Shown piece after piece: positions 36,199-48,700 of a stretch of DNA of 64,000 nucleotides. This stretch comes from Branchiostoma floridae (lineage: Eukaryota; Chordata; Leptocardii; Amphioxiformes; Branchiostomatidae), in NCBI RefSeq assembly GCF_000003815.2, contig NW_023365777.1, positions 352,855 to 416,854 on the forward strand. The letters are read 5' to 3'. Made by a program: the position numbers and the translations under genes. The notes beneath the pieces were generated by a model that saw only the letters and a program-made list of their open reading frames with translations, did no database searches and was not told the origin of the DNA. The stretch's first letter is position 1, and every line of letters starts with the position of its first letter.

Positions 36199-36315
36199 AT
36201 CTGACCAACTCATGCGCGGGCGATCCCTGTAACGGTGGGAAGTGTAGCCAGCAGTGGAACAGGTATGAGTGTGACTGCGGGATGACAACGTACACCGGAC
36301 CAACTTGCGAAAACG
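36199..36315 (+). CDS. NRXN: Alpha-neurexin internal exon: EGF3
   Basis: The exon is 117 nt, phase 1 on both sides, with acceptor ttgttacag and donor AACG|GTGAGT. The 38 whole codons form one EGF-like repeat with six cysteines (5, 10, 15, 24, 26, 36). The central segment QQWNRYECDCGMTTYTG parallels vertebrate neurexin EGF3 (QQWDGFSCDCSMTSFSG). It follows LNS5 directly, with the junction reading CE-D-LTNSC, which fixes it as EGF3 rather than EGF1 or EGF2. LNS6 should follow; I found no LNS6 exon in the remaining 27.7 kb, so the next intron runs past the window end. Confidence 0.93.
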
Positions 36316-36438
36316 GTGAGTACAGAAACTTTCAAGCGATAGCTATTTTTACCTTGTTTTCCCCCTAAGAAACAACAGATATTTATAACTTGATCGTCAA
36401 AACTTTCATGAGGTACTTGATCTTGAATTGGCATTCAA

Positions 36439-36515
36439 GTTTAACCTTCCCAAGTGCAAAGGCCAATTTAGAGGTGGTCATTATAAATTGGCCCACGACA
36501 CTTGGAAGGTTAAAC
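36439..36515 (+). ncRNA. Pre-miRNA-like hairpin candidate (77 nt)
   Basis: Left arm GTTTAACCTTCCCAAGTG then GGCCAATTTA; right arm TAAATTGGCC then CACTTGGAAGGTTAAAC. About 27 base pairs form, with one bulged C and one small internal loop (CAAA against CGACA-side bases), around a loop of about 13 nt. Size, mismatch pattern and loop fit an animal miRNA precursor. It lies 124 nt after the EGF3 exon on the sense strand, so it would be transcribed with neurexin. A small MITE with decayed arms is the main alternative. Confidence 0.35.
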
Positions 36516-38209
36516 GTGGAAACACCTGCCCTCAAGTGCCAACAGAGCCCCCTGTCTGTTTTGCTCTATAATGCAGGAGGTCACAGACCTGCCCCCTCCA
36601 TTATTAATCATGGCGACTCTTGGCTCCCTCAGGAATTATGCATGGCTACTTTCTCAATCCACTTTTCCGCCCAAAACAGGTTCACTGATCGTTCCGCACA
36701 GATAAAGTAACGCAGGATGCATCTACGCATAACTGCTAATGTTTCACTCGGAAAGGGCAGATCGCAGTTCCGCCCGTAAAGGGGTCGATCATATCTTTGT
36801 TTTCACTATTTGCACCTATCTGTGCCATCTCCTGCAACACACTACACAAATCAACACAGACCCATTATCTTATTAAGAAGAAGTACCATTTCCTGTAAGT
36901 TTTTATGTCTTCCGTTGGGCCTGACGTTAAAGTAAGATTCCTTCACCCCAAGGTTGTCCTGTTCTGTGTTGGTGCACCTACTAACATATGGAACATGTAC
37001 ATGTCATTTTCTGATCATATTGTGCTGAACTTACCTTTCCCTATGTACGTTTACATTCTACATGTACATTTTACACCATGGACCCAACGATAAAGGTGCA
37101 AATTCAGTTGGGCCTTTCTTTGTGTAAACTAGGTGGAGCATGAAAGGTATTGACATCAACCATTAGCTTGACAGGCAGTGCTTCAAGTAAGCCCCTTGTG
37201 AGGCCTACATTGACAGTACTGGGACGGTGCGGTAGCGTTACATCAATTAAAACAGTACAGCAACCGTCAATGTTGATTTTTGCACACATGAACTTTCCTC
37301 AGAATGTTCAGGTAAGTTGACCTTCACCAATGAATGGAGCGATGTTCTGCGCTGTCTCTCGTGTCATCAGACGGCAGACACTGAAAGACAAGACTGGAGA
37401 CAGACTCATTATCTTAATGTCGCTGATGGTGCTTGTAATTAAAGCCATGTATAATCTGTGAAATGTCACTGATCTAGGAACATATTTTTGTAGTCTCCGG
37501 ATTGTGTTTTGTGTAAGAGTTGACAGGCATGTTTACAGTACATGTCTGTGAAAGGGTAAAAAAGACTGAGGCAAGGAAAAGAAGTGTGTTATGACTTAGG
37601 CATCGCAAATGACTGTATAAATTGTACATTGTACCATGAGAGCATATTGTCACAGAGGAACAATATTTTAAAAGCATTATTCACACTGAAGAACCATCAG
37701 AACGAGGTAAGTGTACTTTCGTATTGTCTCTATGGTGTAAGAAAAGCCGCACAGTCACACATTACCCGAGTAATCTACAAGACAGATTGCCACTCCCCTA
37801 ATGTGTCTGTTACGCGTTACATTATCAGATCCGCAAAGCACGGGAGGACAAACGACGTAGATGTCACAGCGCACATTTTGCTACAACTTATCGACCCTAC
37901 TGAGGGAGTTTGGCATACAAAATATATGAATACACTTAGGGCACAGATTTATCAAATACTAACTGCCCTGAAGCATCTGCAAATTTCCCATTGCTCATTG
38001 AGTTGAAGGTACAATGTAAAAGTGTTCAGAACAGGAAAAATTAAGACAGCACACACAAATGAAGTTACAGGGCCTCTTTTAAAAAACAGGTTGGCTTTTC
38101 TCCCTGAGGTTTTCAAGAAGTCTACCATTTTTCCCAGCAAAATTCCTGCCAGTATTTGTGGTCTGAACACTTCAATTTGTATGGTTCCTGTTTTGTTTTT
38201 TACAACAAG

Positions 38210-38430
38210 CATTGTCTCTGTGAAAACTCAAGTATTCAAATTGGGAAATCAAGCTTGGTTGCTCTTAGTTTTAAATTTGATAGATAGGATAGATTTTGAA
38301 ACACTTATATTTTGCATATGTGGTAGGGTTCCTCTTTTTTTGCTAATAGTACAAAACGTCTCAGTAAAATCTAAAATATTCAAGCCATGTGGAATCAAGC
38401 TTAGCTGCAATCAGTTTTAAATTTGACTGC
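38210..38430 (+). repeat. Two-copy tandem duplication, about 141-bp spacing
   Basis: GTCTC(T/A)GT(G/A)AAA, A(G/A)TATTCAA, AATCAAGCTT and AGTTTTAAATTTGA recur at about 38214 and 38356. Diverged copies; no function evident. Confidence 0.6.
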
Positions 38431-41400
38431 TCGAAAGGTTGAAATTCAATCAATAAACCTGAGGTACTGTGCAAGTTCAGCGGAATGCAGGGGATTAACG
38501 CTGACTTATAGCAGAATTAAGCGGGTCTGTTGCCCGTTACTGTCACCTTGCCAGCAGCGTTCTCTCAAGACATTTAAGGAGTTACTGTAACAAATATCTC
38601 CATCAATTTATCACCTCATGATTCCCCAAGTCTTTGTGATATGATCATATTGTCCCACTTGGTCAGGAATGTTTGGCGGGCGTCCCAACAGTTGGGTGGT
38701 TATTCTGACATTGACGGGCTAACAGCGTAGTGTGAAGTAGAACTGATTGGCTTGGGTGGACGTTCTACTTCATCACTATGGAGTCAGCCCGTAATGCCGA
38801 AGAATACCACAAACTGTTTTGGAATCACATTCAAAATAGAGAAGGATGAAAACAGAATTTTTCCCAAGTGCAATGTTTTCTTTAAAAAGAAAGGTAGGAT
38901 TTACCCATACTTTAAATGTGCTACAACCTCTGTACTTTCTGCTGAACAATCCACAAAAGTTATTTCTAATTTTTCATTGAAAGGACTCTGGTTTCCAATT
39001 TTGCTGGGAAAATCTATGCATGGACATGGCAGATTTCATTACCGTGCACTGTAAACACAAAATTGTCAGTACGCAAATGTGCATATGTTACAAACACTGT
39101 TCTCTCTCACATAAGTTACTCCGTGTTGAAATTTAAGACAAGTTAAGACTATCAAAAGTGGATTTTAGTGTAAGATTACACTACTGTATTGTCTATCAGC
39201 TTACCAGATGCACCCCTCTCCCTACCTGAAACCTGAGCGGACTTGTCCCGGGTTAGCCTCAAAATGGCTACGTCGTCTTTCCACTGAGCATTAAGTCGTC
39301 ATGACAACATCTTATTCTCGTCCATATCCCCCGCTGGATCCAGTTTGCCTTCACCCCTGTATGGCTGCGTTCTCGTTGACGTCTTGCGCTGTGCATCCAG
39401 CCGCCGCAACTGCCTGATCCTTTTTCCTCCCCTTCATTTTGCGTAGTGCTGCTCACCATCTGTTGTAGTCCATTAATTTGGGTTGGAAGTCTGCAAAATT
39501 GCGTACGATGCATGTAAATCCGTCAATCATGTCCCGTATTCACAAGCCCATATCCACGCTGGGTCACCTTGAGAGAGTACCGGACGGCTCACCAAGTTTT
39601 CCCCGTGCCGAGATTAGCGTTTCTGTCGCCGCGTCTCTCTCGGGTTGGGATTTAAGGGTATCACTCGGCAAATCCAAAGTGGATTGCGTTTGCTAATGAA
39701 GCCACTTGACGCAATATCTCGTATAGCGGATGATTAATCCGTGATGATGCCTTCTTGGTTCTGCCCAAGCATGCACCCAGGTTGTCAGCCCGCTGTTCAA
39801 TAATGATGGATGCCTGTGTTTGCCACGCTAGGAGTCACCCCGCTGTAGACCCAACTTCCATATTTCCCAATTTTCCCACCATACCGCAAATCGACGACCC
39901 ATTTCCAGATGAAATGGATTTCCAATGTAGGCCAGGAAAATTATGGGCTTGCATCTCTTCCTACCCATTTGCTACAAATGGCGTGCATACCAAAATCCCA
40001 CGCAGATGGAAGCGACAATGTCATTCATGTCTGTGGTAATGGGTGTGCACTGATTGGGCTTAACAAGAAGATACATGGCAGAATAGATTCAAAGTGTGCG
40101 GTCATTCCTTTGTTGATCTGTCAACTCGAAAACGACATAAAACAAGGACCCTGAATGTCGTAAAAGCCCGGAAAGTTTCTTTAGCTTGTATCAAGCTGCA
40201 ACATTTTTAAGTTTGCCATTACGTCAGGAATTTTTTCTTTCCATCCAGTGAAACTATTTGTAGGGATTCAGTTCACTTAGACTGGTGGCATTATGATATT
40301 ATGACACTGTGTTAAGGAATTTGTATCATACTTGCCATGCAAATACTTAATGAAACACACTATTGTTGTAGAATCAAGATTGTAGGCATTCCGAAGAAGG
40401 ATGTTTTTAGAGACCACGAAAAGCAAGAAAATCACCTTCTAGAGGAATTGTGGTGTTCTGTATCACTATAGACTTGCTACTTCATCACCTGTCAAGCAAG
40501 TGGCACCTGCTGTTTTATCTGTGGCTTCCCCTGTCAGACGCACAGCTTTGTCATCTGGCCTCATTTGGGCTGAAGTAAACAGCACGCTCTTGCTGAACTT
40601 TATACAAGTTAATCCAAATATCATGGCTCAAAGTAATTTAGATATTATGAAGAACGTCAAGCCTGAAGAGTTGCAACATTAGAAATGGTGATGGTTTTAT
40701 AGTATCTAGAGTTTGTATATTTTCATTTGTTGTCTACTGTGTCCACTCAATGCCTTGCGTAGACTTTTTCGACATTGAAAGAACTTCATTCATTGCATTG
40801 TTCATTTGCGATGATGCAGATTAGGTGGTTGTTGGCATCCTTCTTTCTCGGAGCGGAGGACAATGGAATTTTGCACAATGGTCTGGTCAGTTAAGTTTGT
40901 AGTTAGGTTACAACACCAGGTGGTGAATGATGAAAATACTGCCTCATATTCCTCCATTCAGTGAAACCTTTTGATGAAGATGTCAATCATGTGGGGCATG
41001 GGGTCTGGCATCCAGTGTACATGTAATTATAAGGCAGTATCATGGTGGCCGAAAGATGGTTTAGAGGATCGCAGATGCTGTCATTTAACTTCACTCAATG
41101 ATGTTTTCTGTTAGCATGCCTGAACATGTAACTGACTCATTAGAGATTCTCTGTCATACATTCTAATGTGCTGATTCACATGGTTCAAAGCCCAGACTTT
41201 AGCCTAAGGCTGTGAGTGACCGCTTGCTATGCTGTAGGGTTGTCAGTCTCAGGTAAAAGCATGCCAAACATGGTAACGTGTGGAGGAACTGATTTAGGTA
41301 ATCCTGTACAACTTGGCTATTCCTGGCTGTAGTAATGCCCCTTCATGGCTATCTCACTATCCTATGGCTGGAATGCTTGATTTTTATACGCATGTTGTTG

Positions 41401-41515
41401 GTCTTTATTTTGCTTAGCTTTGATTAGATTAGAAATCACAATTCAGTTTCTGTAATTCCTGAATTTTTTGTATTGGTCTCATGGTCGTATGGAAGAACTT
41501 CATAGTGTCACCGGA

Positions 41516-41540
41516 TGGATGAACTGAACTGAACTGAACT
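41516..41540 (+). repeat. (GAACT)n short tandem repeat
   Basis: Four consecutive GAACT units. Confidence 0.9.
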
Positions 41541-42093
41541 CATGTGGTTTTCCCAGCTTCATCTGGAATTTTAGCGACTGGTGTTTCTCTTACTGTACAG
41601 CATGTGACTAGAATTCAAAACCTTATGGCATAACACTACATTTAACTCTTTACCACGAAACCAATTAAACCTCCAGGAATTTAAAGGCATTTACAGTATT
41701 TTATGCATTATATGGTTTCTACATGCATGGAGATGCAAATTGTGAAAACTGATGTTAAAATTTTGAAAGGTTTGCATGTTGTACAAACATCCTATTTGTA
41801 TGTCACCAACTGTACCTTTTATTTTACAGCTATTTACCGATATCTTGCTTTGCACACTCTTGCACAAAAATGTAGCTAGACAAATGAAATTCTTTTTTGA
41901 TTATTCCTTATAATTATACCTTAGAGTATATTCATGCTATCAGGCTAAATACAGGCATACAGGTACAAAGATGTAATTTTGTACAAATAATGAATGACTT
42001 CTAATTCCAATCTAGAATATGCTTTCTAAAATTGCTCTTATACACAGGTTTGGTATCTTCTCGTCTCTTGCTTATGCGTAATGTATACTTGAT

Positions 42094-42720
42094 TGAAGGG
42101 GTTTTGTTTTAAACACGTAAGGAAAATAGATTTTTTGTTGTAGGTTTATTCAAAGTGTAGGATACGATATGTTTGCTAATACAGTAGAAGCCTAGTTGCC
42201 AGTGAATTTCGTGCAATTAACCGGCTGGTGCAATAATGCAAAGTTATCTAGCTGGACGGCACCAGTTTGGGATTTTAGGATTCCGTGCAGTTAACAGAAG
42301 TGTGCGTTAATCCGTTGTGCAATTATCTGGCTTCTACTGTAGCATGTTTGCTAGTGTTGCAGGGTGGGTATGTTTAAAACGTGTAAGAAAATTAATCTTT
42401 TAATACTTGTCATAGAGTTAAAGTGGAGAAACTTTGATACAATATGTTTGCTAATAGCAAGCGTAGAACGATCCCCTGACAAATGCTGCATGGTGGGTTT
42501 GTTTAAAACACGTAAGAAAATAAATTTTTCAGCACCTGTCATAGATTTAAATTGTAGGAACTTTGATACAATATGTTTGCTAGTGTTGCAGGGTGGGTTT
42601 GTTTAAAACATGTAAGGAAATAATTTTTTTCAGTACTTTTCATAGATGTAAAGTGTAGGAACTTTGATACAATATGTTTGCTAATAGCAAGTGTACAACA
42701 ATCCCCTGACAAGTGCTGCG
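42094..42720 (+). repeat. Tandem array, about 100-130-bp unit, interrupted by a MITE
   Basis: GTTTAAAACACGTAAG(G/A)AAA followed by TTTGATACAATATGTTTGCTA recurs about four times (near 42108, 42370, 42496 and 42600). The junction alternates between GTGTTGCAGGGTGGG and a longer form with CAAGCGTAGAACGATCCCCTG. The first unit is split after ATATGTTTGCTAA by the element at 42182-42339. Confidence 0.8.
42182..42339. mobile_element. pogo/Tigger-like MITE (158 bp)
   Basis: Termini CAGTAGAAGCC and GGCTTCTACTG, flanked by TA on both sides (42180-42181 and 42340-42341). Inner words CGTGCAATTAACCGG and GTGCGTTAATCCG fit the pogo/Tigger style of Tc1/mariner elements. Its placement inside a tandem-repeat unit shows that it arrived after that array existed. 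Confidence 0.8.
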
Positions 42721-42929
42721 GGGTATCATCCCAGCTGGGTCTATCCTGCGGTGGGAGGTACTGATCCGGCGCAGGCGGTAATGTCGTGATCAGACACCAT
42801 TTGTGCGCTGATGGCTCAACCAGCGCCGCGGACACCACTCCCGGCTATAAACACGGCCCTGAATTATTTATCAGCTCCGCGGAGGAAATTATTCTTGTTC
42901 AGCAGGAGGTAGAAACTCTCCCCTGTGGC

Positions 42930-43740
42930 TCATCATGGAGGATTTGTCTCAGGGAAAAATACCGAGGGACGTCCAGAGCAACTACAGATCTTGAATTTTT
43001 CTTAAAACACTACTGAAGGGTTGGCAGGAAAAAAAACCAAGAATGATTTTATGGAAAAATGCACAATCTGTGCAATCAAATATGCCTCCAACAACTACGA
43101 AAATCTGGTAAATCTGCTCTTTAATTTCCTAAAGTAAACAGATTACAGTCTTAAGATCAGAACCATGGACAGGACTAGTTTACTTTTAGTTGAAATATCA
43201 AATGATGGAAGATTTGTCTCTCGAAAAAACACCAAAGGACGTCCAGAGCAACTAGAGATCTTGAATTTTTCTTGAAACGCTACAAACGCTACAAACGGTT
43301 GTCGGTAAAAAAACAACAAAGGATGATGTTTTGGAAAAGTGTGAAACCTGTTCAATTAAAGATGCCTTGGACAACTACAAATATCTATTAAAATCTGTTC
43401 TTTAATTAGTTGAAATATCAAATTATGGAGGATTTGTCTCAAGAAAAAACAACAAGGGAAGTCCAAAGCAACTAGAGATCTTGAATTATTCTTGAAATAC
43501 TACTGGAGGGTTGTCAACTAAAGATGCCTCGGACAACTACGAAAATCTTTTAAAATCTGTTCTTGAATTTGCTTAAGTGAACAGATTGCAGCCTTAAAAT
43601 AAGCACAGTGGAAAGAACTAGTTTACATTGAAATGTCCCATGATTGCTTTATGTATTTTGTCCACATTCCTCCAATTGTGGAACATGTACATCACAGCCT
43701 CAGAATCAGCACCATGGACAGGATCGTTTTTTTCTTTTAG
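42930..43740 (+). repeat. Tandem array, 218-273-bp unit, about three copies
   Basis: ATGGAGGATTTGTCTC, GTCCAGAGCAACTA, GATCTTGAATTTTTCTT, GATGCCT and GACAACTACGAAAATCT recur from about 42930, 43200 and 43418. A further fragment, CAGCACCATGGACAGGA, appears near 43707. It begins about 200 bp after the preceding array but shares no unit with it. Confidence 0.8.
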
Positions 43741-45318
43741 TTTTTCAAAAGTAGCATAATTGCATTTTACTCTACTGATGGGTTCTAGGAAAAAGAAGAT
43801 CTCCCACGATCACATGATGATATGGGCAGCTATGAAATTTGTTACTTGCTACAAGGTAGCTTATATGAAAATTGTAGATGCTTTGGACAGCTGCAAAAAT
43901 TATTTGTTAGAGTATTAAACGCAGGCCTAGATAGAGTTATTGAATCTTTCTTAGAATTGTATGGAATAGTTTTAGTAACAGAATTAGGATCTAAAAAAAA
44001 CACGTCTGATGCAGAATTCAGCTACATGATTGTAAGAATGCCGCAACATTTGAGGGAATCTAGGGAATACTGGACTATTAGTTAATGAAGGAACTAAATA
44101 GGCCTATATACTGTCTAGTTCTATGTTGTATAAAATGGAGGAGGGAGCATGAAAATTTGTGAAATTTTAGATATGGATAACTATGAAATTCTGTTAAATG
44201 CTGGAATGCATTGATATTACAGATAACAGTTGCTATGAAAATCTTTTCTCCAAGTTTTACATTGGAAGGAACACCCTTATATCTTTCAGACTTGATTGAA
44301 CTATCCACTTAAAAGTGTGACTGATTTTGGCTCAGATACAAGCCAATTAGCAATTAATTAGGAGATTAAAAATCAGTCTCCCTCCCTCCTGGCTCCTACA
44401 TCAAAAGACTTAGATTAGCAATCAATTGTTCCATTATATTTGAGCAACATTTTTTCTTAATCAGTGATGCTACTTGACCTTGGCGCTCAGGAACCAATGT
44501 CATTCCTCAGACAGAAACTGGCAACCTGTCAATTTGCGTTGTTGATTGAACGAAAGCCTGATAAGGGGTCGATGGGTGTGACAAAGGGGATGGGAACAGT
44601 CTTTCAAAAGTAACCTTGAGAATCTTGCTAAAACGATTGTACAAATGGTAAAGATTGGACGTAGTCCTCAAAATAACTGTTTTATTGATATGAATATTCT
44701 GTTCTAAGTCTTTTACTTTGAGTTTGCTACAGGTTCTATCTACTTGTAATATAGTGCTACCTGATATTGTGCACTGCCAGTTATTGTTCGCATGCTTTTA
44801 GTTATAGTGACATGTAAAGGTGTAATATGCAAAAGCGAGTTCTCAAACTGTATGCATGACATTGTTTTGTTTACCCAAGTAAAGCAAATGATAGGACAAA
44901 CATAATGACTTTACTATTTTTGTAGACTACTTTTGACAATTTATGTCCATTTTTGTGATCTATGCTCTTAGGGTAGAGCAACAGAAGGATGAAAATTCAA
45001 GTGGACAATAATTAATGTTAGCACAAGCCATCATAGACCTCAATATGAATACTTACTCACATAGTGTTAAACTGGCAGAGAAAAATTTACACACCATCCA
45101 TTGTTTTTTCTAAAAGAGCTGATATTTCTCTCTCTCTATGGGTTACACATTTGCTCTGCCCACGCGTTTTAAGATAAATGATGTTTTGAATATGGAAGAT
45201 GATAATTGGCAGCTAAGCTCTAGGTAACAAGTATTCAGAGGATCCAGGATGGAACACTATGAAAGACAGAATTTTAAGGTAGACTGAAAGTTTATCAGAG
45301 AGCAATTCTGCTCATAAG

Positions 45319-45772
45319 CAGTCGAACCGCAGGTCACCGTAGAACGCGTTATTCTCTGAAATACGGCTTACCTTGGGTCACGGACTGACCCCGCTGCATG
45401 GGTGTAAACAACAGCTTATTTTGCAACAAAGACACCTTAGATATACATAATGTTTATACTTTTTCGTATCAACATGATTTGCCCAGCACAGCCAAGTGGA
45501 TATTTATTGCATTGCACGTTGTGGCCCCTCAAAAAAAAGCAATTTTCGGTCTGTGTATTTGTGATTATCTTTTCTCCAGTTGGCCGGGACACAATCAGTT
45601 TTGTCCACAGTCGGACAGTCCAGTTCCTCACCTTTACATTGATACCAAACTTGAAGGGTAAATTTTATACGCATGCAGCGGGGTCAAACCAGGACTAACT
45701 GCGTTCTGGCTTATGACCTGTCCAGAGAAGGCTGCGCAGAACGGATGCGCATAGAGCTCTGCGGTTCGACTG
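45319..45772. mobile_element. TAAG-flanked non-autonomous DNA element
   Basis: Perfect 14-bp termini CAGTCGAACCGCAG / CTGCGGTTCGACTG bound 454 bp with TAAG directly outside each (45315-45318 and 45773-45776). Subterminal GACCCCGCTGCATG is present at both ends in inverted orientation, at unequal distance from the termini. A 4-bp duplication narrows the superfamily, but I cannot assign it. It is CpG-rich at the ends. No coding capacity. Confidence 0.75.
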
Positions 45773-48519
45773 TAAGGTGATCATGATGACCTCTTTGGAT
45801 GGTTTTGGAAATTCTGAAACATCAATACTCTTATAGCACTATAATGCATGGGGAAGCTTTGAAAGAGAACTCCTATTATTAAAAAGTCCGGGTATTTTGG
45901 GGGCATTTTAAGTTTTTCTCTCATCCTCTTTTGCTGGTCATTGAAAACATGTAAGCATCGTTATACGGGATGATAGGGAGCTCTGTTTTACATAATAAAT
46001 TCATATTGCTGAGTAATGATTTCAAACATCTCAATTGAGCAGCTGAGCACAACTGGGAATAGGAGACACTTGGCCAGACCTCTGGGAATGTGTAGTGCAA
46101 TATCTGCTTCGTACTATTCCCAGTAAGGATGGTAGGGTCAGGTAGAATATTGAAGATGAATATTTGACACAATGATTGCCCCTCAGCGATTTTTATTAGA
46201 TATTTGGTTTCAATGTTATTTTTTTTGACTTAGTGAAGACAAAGAGAATGGTTAAGTAGTGTAAAGGGCCTTTCATTTGTGGGGATTTAATTTTGCTATA
46301 GGGAGAAAACAGAGTATTCATGGTGGTTTTAGTTAGAAAGTCCTCCAATGGTAGGCAGTCAGCAAGCATTTTTTGTATTTTTCGTTTTAAAGTTAAAACA
46401 ATGCAATGAAAATTGTGAACATTTAACTACTAGTAAAAAGTTCACATTCATTCATCAAACTCTGTACTTTGTACCAAACAGATGATATGTAATGATTCTC
46501 AAATCACTCATTGACATGTAGTGTTTCAGAATGTTTTTGATATCCTTTTACGTTCACAAGATTTTTTCGTAACTGTGCCTCAGGACTAAGAAAGAAAGTT
46601 AAGAGGTTGATGACATGCAGCAGATTGCAGCAGACTGGGAGGTGGGAAGGGTCAGCGGAAGCCTGTTTGTCTGTGTCCCCAGTCCAACTCTATTAGCCAG
46701 TCCCTCCATCTCTGTCATGCAGCGGTCCATTGTGCGAAGACCGGTGCCATATTTCAGGACCATAAGGCTCACAAGTCATCTTGGAGGAAGTAGTTCTCTT
46801 CTTTCATCGTGATAGCACGGCAGAGTGTTAACCGACCCGGCAAATATGTGTGGTGGTGGGGACTGCGTGCATTGTGCCGCAAATGCACTCAGGACAATCA
46901 TAATATTTCACTTTTTTATCTATGATGTGACTCTGGAACGTATAGAGTTTTTTCAGCTTTGGGAAACAGTGTTGGCTTACATTTTGGCTGCTGCAAAGCC
47001 AGATCTTATCTGCATGATGTGTGCCTGTCTTTAGGTAGGCTTGAGTACGTTGTGGACAGTTGACAGCAAACCACTAATACTGAAACATTACTGTGAAGTA
47101 CAATTACTAACAATAAATCATTGTTCAGTTTAGTGATGCTGTTTTATATCAATTTTCTCAAACTATTTTTGTTGGATCACTGCGGCAGAAATCTTAAGAA
47201 AGAAAAACTTTTAAGAACGATTATCATAAACACACCATTCCTTTTCTTAGGCCATAGAATAAACATCATAGCCTGCTGTGAATATGTTGAAAAGTGTATA
47301 CATTGCGTTCCAAATCAGTGGTAAAGTTTGCCAGCCAAAATTATCAATATACATGTATGCACCTGACTGTTGATTTGTATCTTTCATTCCTATGCCAATG
47401 TTGTTATTAACTATCCCATGGTATTTAGGAGCAAATAGTAAGGCAATGATTGCGTTCTCCCGTGATAATTATCACATCAAAAGGCTTGGCTGTTCGATCG
47501 GATGGACAGGCCGCTTTTAATGATTAATCGAATGATAGTCCAACCCCCCAAGGCCAAGTACGTTGGGGCCCTGCTTTCACCCAGGTGGCCTTTAACACTG
47601 ACCTTTATGACTTAACAGAGACAAAATGCCCTCATTATGCAGCTTTTATTGGTGTAATGGGCACATTAGAGTTTAAAACATCTTCCGTAAGGGTCAGTTT
47701 TCCAGTCCGTAATACCACTCAATATTTCAACGAAAACACTTAAAGTAACGACTGTATTGGGCCTAAATCGCAGCTAGTATCTTCCATGTAAGTTTATCGA
47801 AATAAAGCAGTTCTTGGAACTGTATTACAACTTTATAACTAGCTGGTGCCAAATCCCTGGAAGACCTTCCAATGCTCTGCTCACCACCCGTTTAATGTGG
47901 GGACCCCTGGTTATTGTCCGTGGTACTGAATGGAGTTGACTTTGAATAGAGATGATTTCTGCCCATCTGCCTGGGCCAGGCTTGATGTGGAGATAGCGGT
48001 GATTATTCCGCACCTGTGAAATTGGATGACTTTATATTATTGGTGGAAATGAAGGTGCCTCAATTTCCCAGCTGGTTTCGTCCTCTGCATCCAAATTTGT
48101 AGGATTTTTCATTGTGCATTTTCTGCAAAATCAGACTACTTTTCCTGGCATTTTTCTTTCATTCTTTGTAATTTTTACATTTAATGACTTTTCCATTACT
48201 AACAGGAGAAAGATCGTTTTATGCTAGTTTGACTATTCAATTTTGCCATGTTTGCAATCAACTTTCTGTGTATTTTTTGACAATCATACTAATTGTTTTC
48301 AGTATTACTCTGCTATTCATATCAACAGACTGAAATTCTATGCTATTATCACACTAGGCCATTCTATGCCATTATCAATTAGCTTGCATGCAAAGCTATA
48401 ATGATCAATGCCTTTTGAAAGGTAGGAAAAGGTGAAGGCAGTCCTCAGGTATGATGATGATTGTCTTTTATGAAGGTGAAGGTACAAACGTACATATACG
48501 TAGTCCCATAGCCTTCTTG

Positions 48520-48700
48520 AGGCCATAGGGGATGTTAGATCCCCTGTGCCTAAGGCATGATATTGTCATGCAGAGCCCATTCCTCTCCTTCCACCACATT
48601 TTATCTCCCCAACCAAAGTCCGGTACCAATTTTTACACCTGGGTGGACTAGTCAGAAAAGTTTTGCCCAGTGTGTTTTCCAAGTATGCAACGTGTAGCCA
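48520..48700 (+). mobile_element. Possible SINE fragment
   Basis: CCGGTACCAATTTTTACACC followed by TGGGTGGAC resembles the body of deuterostome SINEs as I recall them. No B box and no clear end are visible. Confidence 0.3.

Larger units (their letters stand above)
3374..36315 (+). other. NRXN: Alpha-neurexin gene, visible part (five exons)
   Basis: The gene model joins 3374-4169, 23963-24172, 25518-25637, 28908-29663 and 36199-36315, giving 1,999 nt of continuous open frame. All five introns visible at their 5' end begin with GT, and all exons start after AG. The internal introns are 19,793, 1,345, 3,270 and 6,535 bp. The last four exons are all phase 1-1 and multiples of three (210, 120, 756, 117 nt), so any could be a cassette exon without frame loss. 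Each junction lies inside or at the edge of a domain at a place that matches vertebrate neurexins as far as I remember them. The gene is incomplete at both ends of the window. Confidence 0.93.
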
